Shown here piece after piece: positions 32,066-43,106 of a stretch of 64,000 nt of DNA (the stretch's first letter is position 1; each line of letters begins with the position of its first letter). The notes below the pieces were generated by a model that saw only the letters and a program-made list of their open reading frames with translations, was not told the DNA's origin and made no database searches. The DNA lies in assembly GCA_035578175.1 (NCBI GenBank), contig JAQMRL010000003.1:86310969-86374968 (forward strand). The letters run 5' to 3'. Source of the DNA: Catonia carolina. Lineage: Eukaryota; Arthropoda; Insecta; Hemiptera; Achilidae. Position numbers and translations under genes: made by a program.

Positions 32066-32974
32066 ACGATAACGCGCAAAACTACCACAAACTAGATAAA
32101 AAAATAATAAACAAAACTTTAAAAAAACTGAAAAATCACCCCCAAAAAATAAAATCACCATAATAAAACTCATAAATATTATATTTCTGTATTAGGACAA
32201 AAGAAAAGAGAAATTCTAAAAAACTATATTCCAGTTTATGTAGAGGAGGAGAAAGTAAAAACGGTCGATCACTCGAAAATTTTGACTATTACTTTACGTG
32301 TGGTTCTATACGAAGGCCCCAACAGACTTAAGTATTTGTTTAGTATTTTTTCAATTCTTCCGTTACCTATCAAAATTTAGCTTTGCAATTTTTGTAATAT
32401 TACCAACTGTACAGATTATGTGAACAATAATTTTCTGTAAAGAACAGATTGTACGTAGATTAATTAAGCTTCTAAAAAAATTTGTTGTTCATTGAATATA
32501 CTATTAAACATTAAGTAATTTTGTTGTTTTCTTTTAACAACATGTAATACAGAAGATAGTTGTTCAAGTAAGTAATTTAGTCGTGTTATAATGCAGTACA
32601 GTGAAGCGCAAAGTTCAATGGCGGATCAGGAGAACAATGAGACCGCACTTCCATCTAGCCATCCGGCTTGCTTATCCGGATCGTCACCATCGTTTGAGCA
32701 GACAATACTAATTATCACCGTCTATTGCACAGACTGTTAATTTAATTGATTATAATATTATCAAATCTTCATTTTGTAAGTTATGGGCCAATTTTAATCT
32801 GTTTATTTTGTAAATAAATGAACTCCGTAAAACAAACAATTTGTTTTTCTATTTTACTTTTACCAGATTAGTTAATTGTAACCTAGTTAGGTTACAATTA
32901 ACCAGAGGTTAACTATAACCTCTGGGTAATCATGAATGAACAATCAAAAACTTAAACACTTAATATACTTATTT
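32066..32974. other. Mostly unassigned spacer
   Basis: AT-rich apart from the short open stretch at 32618-32740 and an inverted pair (TTAGTTAATTGTAACCTAG / CTAGGTTACAATTAAC, about 32869-32902). Confidence 0.4.
32618..32740 (+). CDS. Possible short ORF or coding exon, unknown
   Basis: The ATG at 32618 opens 40 codons (MADQENNETALPSSHPACLS...), with GC content and codon use well above the surroundings, closed by TAA at 32738. No domain is recognised and no strong splice donor follows. It could be a first coding exon of a host gene, a retroposed fragment or chance. Confidence 0.2.
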   Translation: MADQENNETALPSSHPACLSGSSPSFEQTILIITVYCTDC

Positions 32975-33155
32975 TAATCTTGAGTAAATGAAAATCTATC
33001 CCTGTTCGATTAAAATATAAAAAATCACTAATTAAAACTAAAGTAGGCTACACTATTTAGAAAAATACCGCTTGAAGTAAAAATTGTAGGGTTTTTAATT
33101 TTCTTTAACGTTAGTTATCCTATTGTAAAAAAATTAAATTTTTCACTGACCTGTT
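32975..33155 (+). mobile_element. HLE fragment
   Basis: TGAGTAAATGAAAATCTATCCC, AAAATCACTAATTAA and TTGTAGGGTTTTTAATTTTC match the 5' half of HLE in plus orientation, at low identity. Confidence 0.5.
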
Positions 33156-33168
33156 ACAGTTGTTATTT

Positions 33169-33288
33169 TTTATGTAATCCTACTTTCTATTGACATGTTT
33201 TGGTGGTTCCACCATTATCAAAGTACATAAAATTGAAATTGATAAAATTTTGTTAATTAAAATGTCAATAAAAAGTAGGATTATATAA
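33169..33288. repeat. Short hairpin element
   Basis: AATCCTACTTTCTATTGACAT at the left is mirrored by ATGTCAATAAAAAGTAGGATT at the right. The loop holds GGTGGTTCCACCATTATCA, related to the larger hairpin at 33520. Confidence 0.7.
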
Positions 33289-33329
33289 AAAAAGGTTAAA
33301 ACAAATGATATACCCATCACGATTCATGA

Positions 33330-33363
33330 CCGTTCTTTTCATGTTCCGTTCTTGAGATATTCT

Positions 33364-33409
<46 letters not shown>

Positions 33410-33475
33410 CAATCGCTAAAAACATGTTTTTTGGGTTCAGGGGGTCTGAAAACGTGTGACTCATCATGATTCTCG
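33330..33475 (+). mobile_element. HLE core fragment with (CA)n
   Basis: GTTCCGTTCTTGAGATATTCTG, a pure (CA)n tract at 33367-33405 and GACCAATCGCTAAAAACATG then GGGTTCAGGGGGTCTG match the HLE core on the plus strand. Confidence 0.7.
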
Positions 33476-33519
33476 TGGCAGCTCCATCAGACCAGTGAAA
33501 AATTAAATATTTTTACAAT

Positions 33520-33955
33520 ATTTCTATTTCATATAATGAATTAATGTAATATTATTTCACCAACCTTCTTTTTAAACTGCGTCACCTTTATTTTTATTTT
33601 TACTTACACGTGGTTCGGTGGATCCACCATCATCAGAGTAAATAAAAAAATTGAAACCTAAAATTTTTTTTCTCACTTATTTAAAATTTACAGAAGATGA
33701 TACATCTTCAGTCATTTGTATAAAACTCTATTATACACTCTTTTATACAAATGACTCAAGATGTATCATCTTCTGTCAATTTTAAATAAGTGAGATAAAA
33801 ATTTTTTAGTTTCAATTTTTTTATTTTTCTCTGATGATGGTGGATCCACCGAACCACTTGTAAGTAAGAATAAAAATAAAGGTGACGCATTTTAAAAATA
33901 AGGTTGGTGAAAATATTATATTAATTTATTATGTATGAAATAGAAATAATTTCAA
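33520..33955. mobile_element. Hairpin (foldback) element, about 200-bp arms
   Basis: The left arm (TATTTCTATTTCATATAATG ... TACACGTGGTTCGGTGGATC) is mirrored by the right arm ending TATGAAATAGAAATA. The arms meet at TACAAATGACT/AGTCATTTGTA near 33700-33755, so the loop is only about 30 bases. CGGTGGATCCACC is a palindrome within each arm. Non-coding; the target duplication was not resolved. Confidence 0.75.
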
Positions 33956-34004
33956 ACTGCAGGATGCATTATAAAGATTTATTTTTGAATTTTTACGATA
34001 GGAT

Positions 34005-34255
34005 TATATATAGGCTGAAGTATGCATATGAAAATCCGGAAATTATTGCAAACTAACTACATAAAACTTCAACAGAAGAGACCGACCAAACAACAGTAAA
34101 TCGTGTATTCTGACGATGAACACCAGAAGAGATCAGAAAGATTGAAAGAATACTGGAGCAGAATCAAGGTAAGGAAACAACAGGAAAATTAGGCCTACTC
34201 CAACATAAAAATTGAAATAAGATTTTTCTTCGTTAATGAACTTGTGTAGTCCTGT
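34005..34255 (+). pseudogene. LINE-E C-terminal tail
   Basis: VNRVFSDDEHQKRSERLKEY and WSRIKVRKQQEN occur in partly shifted frames, then the 3' UTR phrase GAACTTGTGTAGTCCTG and GGCTTTAAA shared with the copy at 19195. Confidence 0.6.
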
Positions 34256-34261
34256 ATGGCT

Positions 34262-34383
34262 TTAAAAAATTGCACACTCAAGCCGCAATCCTAAAAAACT
34301 TCATTTTTTAATGATGTCAATGAGCAAAATACAGAAAATCACTATTTGACGCTAAACTAAGTGCTGTAGAAGAAATGTGTGAT
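34262..34383 (+). mobile_element. HLE fragment
   Basis: CAAGCCGCAATCCTAAAAAAC, ATCACTATTTGACGCTAAAC and GCTGTAGAAGAAATG match HLE. Confidence 0.5.
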
Positions 34384-34779
34384 ATGAAAGTTTTTAACCC
34401 CTTTTCACAGGGGGTAAGAAATAGTTCCCTCGGGAGGAAATTCCTCCCTAAGTTCTTTCACTTATAAATTGGTCCACGCAGTCCTTTAATTACTGATCGA
34501 TTTGACTCTTTGGAGCTTTCAAAACACCGTGACCGTATCAGGAAGTTTTTTTCGGGATTGATGTATCTATAGTGATATGTAATGAAAGTTTTTACCCCCT
34601 TTTCACAGAGGGTAAGAAATATTTCCCTCGGGAGGAAGTTCCTCCTTAAGTTCTTTCAGTTATAAATTGGTCCACTCAGTCCTTTAATTACTGATCGATT
34701 TGACTCTTTGGAGCTTTCAAAACACCGTGACCGTATCAGGAAGTTTTTTCGGGATTGATCTTTCTATAGTGATATATAA
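34384..34779. repeat. Tandem duplication, two 198-bp units
   Basis: Units start at 34384 and 34582 (ATGAAAGTTTTTA) and are nearly identical. Each contains CCCTCGGGAGGAA, a short hairpin, and GACCGTATCAGGAAG. No coding content. Confidence 0.9.
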
Positions 34780-35548
34780 TAAATACTATATCAATAAAAA
34801 TAAAATTGGTGAAATTGTTAAAAATATGTTTTAGTTTATGTGAAATTTCATTTATAAAATGTGGGAGGGTTTTTATATTTTTTTTTTTTACAACGGAACA
34901 TATTGTATCTCTCCAAAGATCATCCCTGTTTGTTTCGGACATATCGGAAAGACTACCCTTTCAGAAATAAACCCTTCATTTAGTTGTTTGTCGGTGTATT
35001 GATCGGTGCCGGGTTATCGCTTATTGAGGTGTCATAAACTGTATTCTAAGCACGTTCTCACGTGTTTGTATTCGGGTTTCGTTTTCATACGGTGCTGTAC
35101 AATGTAAATCCGTTTGTGGTGTGTTGTAGTTTGTAAATATTGAAATTTATTCAAATGTATTTACTATTATTACTTACGTATTGCTTCCTTAAATTTGAGT
35201 TTTTTTTACGCTACATACGTTCATCTATTTATTTATTTATTTTCTTAATAAGATGTTTTAACTGATTATTCAAACGAATATATTAAATTTACCGTAAGTT
35301 AATTAAATTGTTTTGTATTAATTTTTTAGGGCTACTACTAGTTTTAAATATTAAATACACATTTTAACAAAAATTTTTTTTTTTTTGACTATTTATGTAT
35401 ACAACTTCTGCGTATATTTATACAACCGGTAGCATGTAGGATGTACGTGTTTCATGTCTTGTTTTCGTATTAATTGAGGAAATCACCCAAGTAGCAAACC
35501 CTCGTCGCTGTTTTATAATTATAAGATCCCTATTCCAGCACTTTTTGA
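34780..35548. other. No gene recognised
   Basis: AT-rich; the frame overlapping 34736-34942 (minus) is partly inside the tandem unit and has no recognisable motif. Confidence 0.4.
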
Positions 35549-35720
35549 CCGGCCCGTTGGGTTAGTGGTTAGCGCAACTGGCTTCTACGCCGAGGTCCCG
35601 GGTTCGATTCCCGGTCAGACTGGCACTTTTCATCACTCATCTTCATCTATCATCCTTCTCACCGTCTGCATTAGCAGTAATTTCAAAACACAGCTGGACG
35701 TTGAACAGAAGAAAAAAAAT
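35549..35720 (+). mobile_element. tRNA-derived SINE (A-type head, B-type tail)
   Basis: The tRNA-like head has A box TTAGTGGTTAGCGC (about 35562) and B box GGTTCGATTCC (about 35602), which together form an internal pol III promoter. The body and tail (CATCCTTCTCACCGTCTGCA, TTAGCAGTAAT, GGACGTTGAAC and an A-run) match those of SINE-B. It is therefore a chimeric SINE. The overlapping 83-codon frame is not a gene. Confidence 0.8.
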
Positions 35721-36339
35721 CTTTTTAATCTCTTTTGTGGTTTGTGTGGGTGTGACAATTTTCATTTATCTTTGGATTCGTGTTATTTGGATGAGAAAGA
35801 GTGTATAATTTGTTAATGGCTGAGTATACAGTGCCTACGTTTAGGTCTCAATGTATTACAAGAGTTTCGTATGTAGTAAGGACTATAGTTCAGCCGTCCT
35901 TACTTAACTCCTGTCAACAAACGAAAGCCAGCTACTACAGGGTGTACGCTAGAGTCCACGACTCAATGGATGTTTCATCTATAACTTAAAACTATATACA
36001 ATTCGTAACTTGCAGAATTAAAAAACTATAAATAGAAATTAATAAAAAAACATACTATAACACTAAATTCCTAATTGAAAATTAATTATAATACATGTAA
36101 GAACGATGCGAGACAATACGATGTCAAACGTGAACTGGTAACATGTTTTATTAAAACGATGACATGTTTTTTGTCAAAAATGTAGATAGAGATTTATGGG
36201 TTTGGATTAGTCATCTTTAAATCCAATTGTGAAATATTGGAAGATCAGGCTCAATGAACATAAGTCAGTACATGTAAATTTTACAAACAAAAAATTAATC
36301 ACAGTCTGATAACTATCAATGGCAATCCAGTACATTTTG
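35721..36339. other. No gene recognised
   Basis: Moderately AT-rich; the 62-codon frame at 35801 has no recognisable domain. Confidence 0.4.
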
Positions 36340-36834
36340 CCAACACAGAAAAGTGTCTGGGGATGACCCTGGATGCAAAGCTGAGATGGAAGGAACAAGT
36401 TAAGAAGAAAAAGGAAGAACTACAAATTAAGTACAGAAAGATGTATTAGCTGCTCAGTAGGACCTCTAAACTATCAACTTTCAATAAATTGCTTCTATAC
36501 AAGCAAGTGCTAAAACCGGTATGGACCTACGGCTTGCAGATCAATGGCTGCAGAAAAGCAAGCAACATAAATGTTATCCAAACGTTCGTGAACAGAGTGC
36601 TCAGAAACATTATAAACGATCCATGGTATGCTCGCAACAGCGACATCCATCGTGACTTACAAGTTAATACAGTAGCGGAAGAAGTGTGTAAGTGTGCCAT
36701 GAAACACGAAGATCGTCTTCACGATCACGTCAACGTTGAAGCGCGTCAACTGTTGGATATTAGTGTAATAGTTAGGCGACTGACATTTACTCTAAAACAC
36801 TCTACTTGGGGTAAGTTATATTTAGTTAATTAGA
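36340..36834 (+). pseudogene. Jockey-like LINE C-terminal fragment
   Basis: EKCLGMTLDAKLRWKEQVKK (usual YLGxxLDxxLxWxxHI) is followed, after a TAG, by LSTFNKLLLYKQVLKPVWTY, then VLRNIINDPWYARNSDIHRD. The 114-codon frame at 36489-36833 is this tail. The polymerase core is missing. Same clade as 40154-41980 but clearly diverged. Confidence 0.8.
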
Positions 36835-37477
36835 CCTAAAAAATATGGGTGTATTTGTTTGATGTTAAATTAATTTAATGTACATTCCTGCAATATTTAA
36901 TTATATTATGAATACTGTTTGCTCTCTAATAAAATTATAATAGAACATAATAAATATACTTAATTAAAATATTATGAATATTGTAAGTAAAATTTAATGT
37001 CGTTTTATATAATTACACAATACCTATCATATTTAGAACGACATCAATTATTTTGGTAATTAATTTTATTCTTTCTTGTATAGGATAATATAATTTTACT
37101 CCTTCTTACACGTGGTCTATTGTTTTTCCTTATTCTTACTTATTAAATGAAATGATATTCATTTATTTTCTCGCAAAATCTGTAAAATAATTCATAATTT
37201 ATTAAATTTTATTCCTCATAAACAGCTATTCTTTACTAGATAATTATTTTTATCTAGTATCAAAGCTTGTTTAAATTAAGTATAATCAATTATTTTATCT
37301 TGTAACTACATATTTCGTAATATGAAGAACAATATTTTAAATATAAAAAATTCCATGTTCAAGTAGGGCTGAACCCTAGTTTACATAAACTGTGGAAAAC
37401 ATCCAAAAGAGATTTTTCAGTTGGTTTCAAAAAATAATTAGAATTGTATTTTTTTCGATTCGACCAATTACGATTAA
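36835..37477. other. No gene recognised
   Basis: Very AT-rich sequence. Confidence 0.4.
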
Positions 37478-37980
37478 GTACCTTGCCATTTCAAATGTAT
37501 TTTCCTCGAGTTATGAATTTTTGTTTTGTAGTCCTTTATTTGTTGTCTATGTATTTCTTTCCTCGCCTCAGTCCAGGTCTTTCCTGATTTTAGCTTAAAA
37601 TTTTAGTGCTTTTGTAGTTTCTTCTTAAGTGCATCGCGTTCCTGGATGTCCTGGTGTATAATCCCAAACTCCTCGAGATCTGTGTCCATCTCAGTAAATC
37701 ATGTTCCCTTCGTTTTCGTATTTTGTAAGTACGTACTTCAGAATTTGATTGGAAACTGTCTTGGGTTCATCTGTGCTACTTTTCCGTAAATGGTAATTCA
37801 TCTTCTCGCATCACTTACTTTTAAACACAATATTTTTATCACAATTATTTTTAAACAGGTTACCCGTTGTTTTTCTTATTTGAAAGTACTTTAGGATTTT
37901 ATTGGAAAATCTCGCTGGTTCATCTGTGCCACTTGTCCATAAATGGTAATTCATCTTTCTCGCATCACTTCGGTGATGCA
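37478..37980 (-). pseudogene. LINE-E C-terminal tail with internal duplication
   Basis: On the minus strand, near 37690-37600, MDTDLEEFGIIHQDIQERDA and LKKKLQKH occur, then KSGKTWTEARKEIHRQQI. Upstream, NYHLxxSxTDEPxxxSNxIL occurs twice (37896-37970 and 37742-37815), so about 155 bp of the gene was duplicated in tandem. Stops and shifts make it inactive. Confidence 0.6.
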
Positions 37981-39240
37981 AAAAATAAGAATTATTTTTA
38001 ATCAGGTTACTTATTTTGCTGTTGTATAACTATGCTTTCTATTTTAGTGTTCTACAACTTACTGACTTACTTTACTTGATATTTTGTACTTAATTTTAAA
38101 AGTTTTTAAGAGTAAATAAGTTCTTTTTAAAAAATGAAGCAATAGGAAAATTTCTTTTTTCAGTGGCAAAAAAATTCTTTTCACACTTAAAAGTGTTTAG
38201 TTTCATACGAATGAAAGATATACCTGAAACTTTTCTAGAGAATAAAACAGGTGGATTTAATTTCACGTTGGCTAATTACCAGATTGCTTATCTGTCAGTA
38301 TCAGAATTACTTGTCAATTTTATTTTATTTTAAGAAATGTTAACTGAAACGAAGAAATAATTCTTGAAAATAATTTTATTTTATATTTTCCTTTACTTTT
38401 TATATTTTAATTTTATTTTTTCCTGTACTGCATGTTATAAGTAATATTTTTTAAAATTATATTTACATGGCAATGCGTAACAACTCCGCTAATCAAAAAT
38501 TTCGTATAAGATTTTTATTAAGCACATTTTTTTTGGATAATTCGAACTACAAAGTACAAACGGGTCTAGATCCCAATTGTTCGGATTAACGCGGTTGTTG
38601 TGTTGGTAAGAACTTTGTTAAGAAGAAAAAGTAGTAGATTCAAACAAGATTTTATTGATTTTAAGTTTTAAATTGTGTGAAATAACCTTGAATTTATATT
38701 ATGTACAACGTAAATAATTAGCGGTGCAATAATAATTATTATAATTTTCATTTTCATAACTCATTCCTACTTTAAAAATACTAAGTTCATCTTTACCATT
38801 GTATTTATGATAAATATATTTCTCAAGTTTTTTTGTAAGCAAATGTGTTAAAGAGTAATTATATATAATTTTATGCTAATAGTTTTAACGTGTAAATACA
38901 TAATTACTGTTTATTATTTTACGAATTTGATGTAATTATTTTTATTTTTTCTTAAAGTGTTTGTTGGTTTTTTTTGTCAGAAATAATATATGATTCTAGT
39001 ACTTTTTTGATTAAATAAAGAATATTTTTCATATAAAGAAGACTTATAATGAATGTTTGTATGATTATATGATTATAATATAATGCGTACTGCTCAAATA
39101 ATTAATTATCATTATTATTTCATATTCTTTTCAGAGTAAACAATAATAAGAGGCTTCCGTAATCATAAGTACAATATTTATGTATCTTATTTAAGATCAT
39201 AAATTATCTTATTGTGTATTGTGCGTAACGGGAAGTAGGA
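37981..39240. other. No gene recognised
   Basis: AT-rich; a phrase near 38560-38600 (GATCCCAATTGTTCGGATTAA) may be a pogo-type relic. Confidence 0.4.
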
Positions 39241-39310
39241 TATATATCAGGACCTCGATTACATGAGTCTTAATCATCCGAATTGCGGACTATCCGAGAA
39301 GTTTTAATTA
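39241..39310. repeat. Possible pogo/Tigger-type end fragment
   Basis: CAGGACCTCGATTACATGAG and AATTGCGGACTATCCGAG resemble the CAGT(A)AAACCTCGATTATCCGAA-type ends of pogo-like elements. Similar phrases lie at about 49266-49315 and 52549-52585. No second end or transposase found. Confidence 0.3.
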
Positions 39311-39459
39311 AAAATTATTTTTGAAGAATTCTTGCAGTGAGAATTGCTTTTTCAATCCCGATTTTCTTTTGTTGATTTTATGTATTATTGCCTTTTTTGC
39401 ATTCCATTACTTCACTACTCTATTGCTTTGCTGGACGTTTTCCCCTTTTCTTCATTGAA

Positions 39460-39700
39460 ATCCAGTTCCGTGCTCTGCTGGACCACATTGTGCTGCCACA
39501 ATCGGAAGATGTCAAGTACCTGGGGCTTCATCTCGACCACCGATTGACGTGGAAGAAAAAATACATTTTGACGAAACGAATACAGTAACTTAAAACTAGT
39601 AAATATGTTTTGGTTAACTGGGAGACGCTCACAACTATCAACTGACGCTTATAAAAAAATTTTAAAACCTTTCTGGACGTACAACTATGGCGGAAAACAA
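39460..39700 (+). pseudogene. Jockey-like LINE fragment, heavily decayed
   Basis: SEDVKYLGLHLDHRLTWKKK followed, in shifted frames, by MFWLTGRRSQLSTDAYKKIL and KPFWTY, the same region as in the other Jockey tails. No intact domain. Confidence 0.7.
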
Positions 39701-40153
39701 AAAAAATAATATTTACATTATAGAACGTTTCACACAAATTTTTTACAAACACCTCTTGCAGTACAGTTGGATACCTTGGCAGTACATTCAAAAAAATACA
39801 TCTAGAACGACTTAGCAGAACATACGAACATGACTGGACGGACATCCAAATTATTTCGCTTTTAACTTACTACACAACAGCGAATTCACTTTTACAAGCC
39901 TTAACAGATGATACATGTTTGACTTAATTAGCAGATTTAATAATAATTAACATTTAAATTTTATTACAGAATTGTTGTGCTTATAACAGATAGGTGGAGT
40001 GTTAAATTATTTGCACTCAATCTGTTAGTTCCAGGGCTACAACAAACAGATATGTTTCTTATCACATGGTCATCCAATTAAATGATTGAATCATTTAAGA
40101 ACAAAAGAGATACAGGTGTATAAGATACTAATCAGAGTTATCTTCTCTGAAAG

Positions 40154-41980
40154 TTTTTTTTTTATTCTTTATTTTGAATCTTTAACTGTACTATACAGAA
40201 CCACCAAAAGATGAGAAAACATCGATATTAAATTACAGACAAGAACAGACAGGAAATAAAATTCAACATTCAGCAATGTTAAATTTGGAATAACAATAAA
40301 CATAAATAATATACAAAAGTATGAAAAGAAAAAACAAAAAAGTTCATTTTGTCACGGAAAAGTTATTATCAAGAGTAATAAAACATTTAAAACAAAACGA
40401 AAATTACAAATATTTCACATTATTATTTTTTTTTCAACATAAACATGCAGAAAGAATTAAAGAAGATCTCTGCTCCATCTTCTTTTTAATCTTCTAATGA
40501 AGCCTGGTGGATTTGCCATATCACTGATAAGTGGATTATTATGCATTGGTAATTTTGAGTAGAATTTAGTATAACTATTTTTGACGATGTCGCAAATGAA
40601 TGGTGTTTTTTAATCGTTGTGAAGTGTGTAATTTGAGACATAGTATGGTGAACCGGTAATTATACGGAGAAAATTAGACTGGAATGCTTGAATAGTTTTT
40701 AAATTACTCAGCTTTGCGCAACCAAAAATTTGAATACCGTACATCCAGATAGGTTTTAAGAGAGAATTGTAGAGTAATAATTTCTGTTTGAGACGTATAG
40801 GTGATTTAGTGTGAACAAACCTGTACAGTTGTTTCAAACGTAAGTTTAGTTGAAGTCGTTTTGTCTTAATGTGGTGTTTCCAGGTCATGCGTTGATCGAA
40901 ATGAAGTCCAAGATAGCGAACAGTAGAATTTTTTGGGATAGGTGCATTATTTAAGAACAGCGACGGCACCGGTTGTTTATTTAGAGTGAATGTAATGTGA
41001 ACAGACTTCGCCGGATCCACCTTCATTTTCCAGTCCTTCAGCCAGTTGTCTACTAAATTTAGGTGATATTGTAAATTTTGAGTGGCCGTTTGTATGGAAA
41101 GATCTTGTGATAAAATGGCTGTATCATCCGCAAACGTCGCTACAGAGGTGTTTTGTGTACAAGGAAAGTCAGAAGTGTAGATCGAATATAGAGTAGGTGA
41201 CAAGATAGAACCTTGTGGTACTCCGGCTTTTATGCTTTTCATGTCTGAATACGTACCCCCTTGTCGGACTAAGAAGTACCTATCTTCAAGAAACGATTTA
41301 AATATAAAATAGTAGGAATACGGTAAAATTTTCTTAAGTTTAAAAAGTAATCCGTCATGCCAGACTTTATCAAAGGCAGCTGTCACATCAAGAAATACAG
41401 CCGAGGTGAACATTTTTTCTTCTAATCCTGCTGATATTTTATCCACGACTCTGTGCAGTTGTTGCACTGTTGAGTGCTCCCTCCTAAAACCGAACTGATG
41501 GAGTGGGATAACTTTCTTCCTCTCAAGGATTACTGTCAATCGATTTAAAAGCAGCCGCTCAAAAACTTTAGAAATAACCGGAAGGAGACTTATTGGCCGG
41601 TACGATGAAGGTAAATGAGACGGTTTCCCTGGTTTTGCAAATAGAACCACTTCAGATAGTTTCCATAGAATTGGATAATGACATGTTCGTAAGATTCCAT
41701 TGAACACTTGTGTGATGAATATTAAGGTTTTCTTTGGTAATTCTTTTAAAATTTCAGATGTGATCAAGTCATGACCAGGTGACTTTTTTGACGGAAGAAT
41801 ACCTATTACTTTTTCCACTTCAATTAATTTGATTCTCTTGGGTGGAATAGACAAGGGCACTGGACTGGCAAGATAATCCTCTACTTCTGCCTCTTTTTCA
41901 GCATTGATATCTTCATCAAAGGGTTTAAAAACGTTGCAAAGATGTTCAGAAAATAATTCCGCTTTTTCTTCCTCCTTGTT
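40154..41980 (-). mobile_element. Jockey-clade LINE, 5' truncated, poly-A tail
   Basis: The direct repeat ttctctgaaag at 40143-40153 and 41981-41991 flanks it. The T-run at 40154-40163 is the poly-A tail on the minus strand. The 5' end is truncated inside the linker before the reverse transcriptase. As the coding frame is nearly intact, this is probably one of the youngest insertions here. Confidence 0.9.
40457..41980 (-). pseudogene. Jockey reverse transcriptase, one in-frame stop
   Basis: The frame is open from the truncation (NKEEEKAELFSEHLCNVFKP) for about 456 codons. It contains KSPGHDLITSEIL, SYRPISLLPVISKVFERLL, QFGFRREHSTVQQL, AVFLDVTAAFDKVWHDG (motif A aspartate), AGVPQGSILSPTLYSIY and FADD (both catalytic aspartates, about 41135). 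Then come VRYLGLHFDQRMTWKHHI and KLLLYNSLLKPIWMYGIQ. A TAA at 40610-40612 interrupts it after LHND, but the same frame continues with HNNPLISDM and RRLKRRWSRDLL to a stop at 40457. Related copies suggest a leucine there. The endonuclease and gag-like ORF1 are lost, so it cannot move itself. Confidence 0.9.
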
Positions 41981-42205
41981 TTCTCTGAAAGTAATGAATT
42001 TCGTTTTACAGTCAGACCCTGTGGTGAATGAATTAAAAGTGTAATTTGCAGAGTGGAAAGTAGATACTTTTCAGACGGCCTGGCATGCTGATAAGGCTAC
42101 TTTTCCACTCAGTGAGGAAGGCATTGGTAAACCACCTCACTCCTCGTTTTACTTAGTAAAGCCTCGAAGTTCAAAGCAGCGTTTCGGCTGATGATCTAAA
42201 CAACA

Positions 42206-42896
42206 ATAAAATTCTTATTTCATTTAAAATTCTTTAAAAATCTTCTGTTTTGATTTGCAACATTTTATTATTAATGAATGATAACAACTGATTGTAATTT
42301 CGCGGTCTAGATAACAAAAAAGTTTTCTTCTAACAACAGCTGTAAAAACATATTTTTATTATTTATATTTAACTATAAATTTTTGTCATAACGAAGTATA
42401 AAATACTTATTACTAAAATAAAACTTTCGTACATAATTAACTGATGATTTTTTTAATAAATTACTCAGTAAAAATAATTGAGGAAAAGTTAATAAAAATG
42501 AATCTCAGAGTCAGACCCTTGACTAAAAAATAACCTGGTGTAAAAACATCTCCAGTGAGCCACCTGTTACTTATACTTCCGCTGTTGCAAGAGGAACAAA
42601 CTAATTAAAAAAACAAGTAATTAATTCTTTTAATTAACATTTAATTTTACAAAAATTTAAGGCACCTTTTGTTGGTTTGTTACAGGCTTATTTTCAGTAT
42701 TGTAGTATTGGTTACTTCAAATTGATGACAATCTGTATATATAAATGAGATAGCCCTCACTGACTGATTCACTCATTCATCCCTCAGAGCTTGGAGCTCT
42801 TACACACCGACGCTGCCTCACAGCGGTGCTAAAAATTCCTTTCTCGCTGCTGCCGTGCTGCTGTGGAACTCAAATCGAATATCCTCATTTTGAAAT
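42206..42896. other. No gene recognised
   Basis: AT-rich, then a less AT-rich patch from 42740 with CTCACTGACTGATTCACTCA, a phrase seen in other arthropod repeats; no assignment. Confidence 0.4.
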
Positions 42897-43106
42897 ATGG
42901 ATTCAGATGAGCTTTTTCTTGCTTTGGCTCTTTTGATAAAACAGAAGTATAAACGGTGAAGTCTAATGAAATATTGGATACATCCTTTGCTACCTTCTAC
43001 AGAAATAAGTATTAGGCATTTTCTAACGATTTGGAAACAAAATATGTACTTACCTAGTTTTTTAATCCATCAGGAACGAAATCATCAATTTCTTAAAACG
43101 ATCTAA
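42897..43106 (+). pseudogene. Possible PIF/Harbinger nuclease N-terminal fragment
   Basis: The ATG at 42897 opens MDSDELFLALALLIKQKYKR, a TGA, then SLMKYWIHPLLPSTEISIRH and FLTIWKQNM. HARBI1-like nucleases begin with an acidic leader, a basic run and a W(V/I)HPLL motif, which is the basis for the call. The motif is short and the rest diverges, so the match could be fortuitous. No DDE residues are included. Confidence 0.35.

Larger units (their letters stand above)
39971..42205 (+). mobile_element. R1 copy, split by a Jockey LINE
   Basis: The left part 39971-40153 (TTATAACAGATAGGTGGAGTG) and right part 41981-42205 (to GATCTAAACAACAATAAA) are separated by the LINE, with ttctctgaaag duplicated at the junctions. 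The R1 frame is broken by a stop shortly after its start. Confidence 0.85.

Noticed and set aside
35549..35625. tRNA gene candidate
   Set aside because: It has A and B boxes, but continues into a SINE body and A-run and does not fold to a clean cloverleaf by eye; the same applies at 44214, 46544, 59658, 60525 and 61290.
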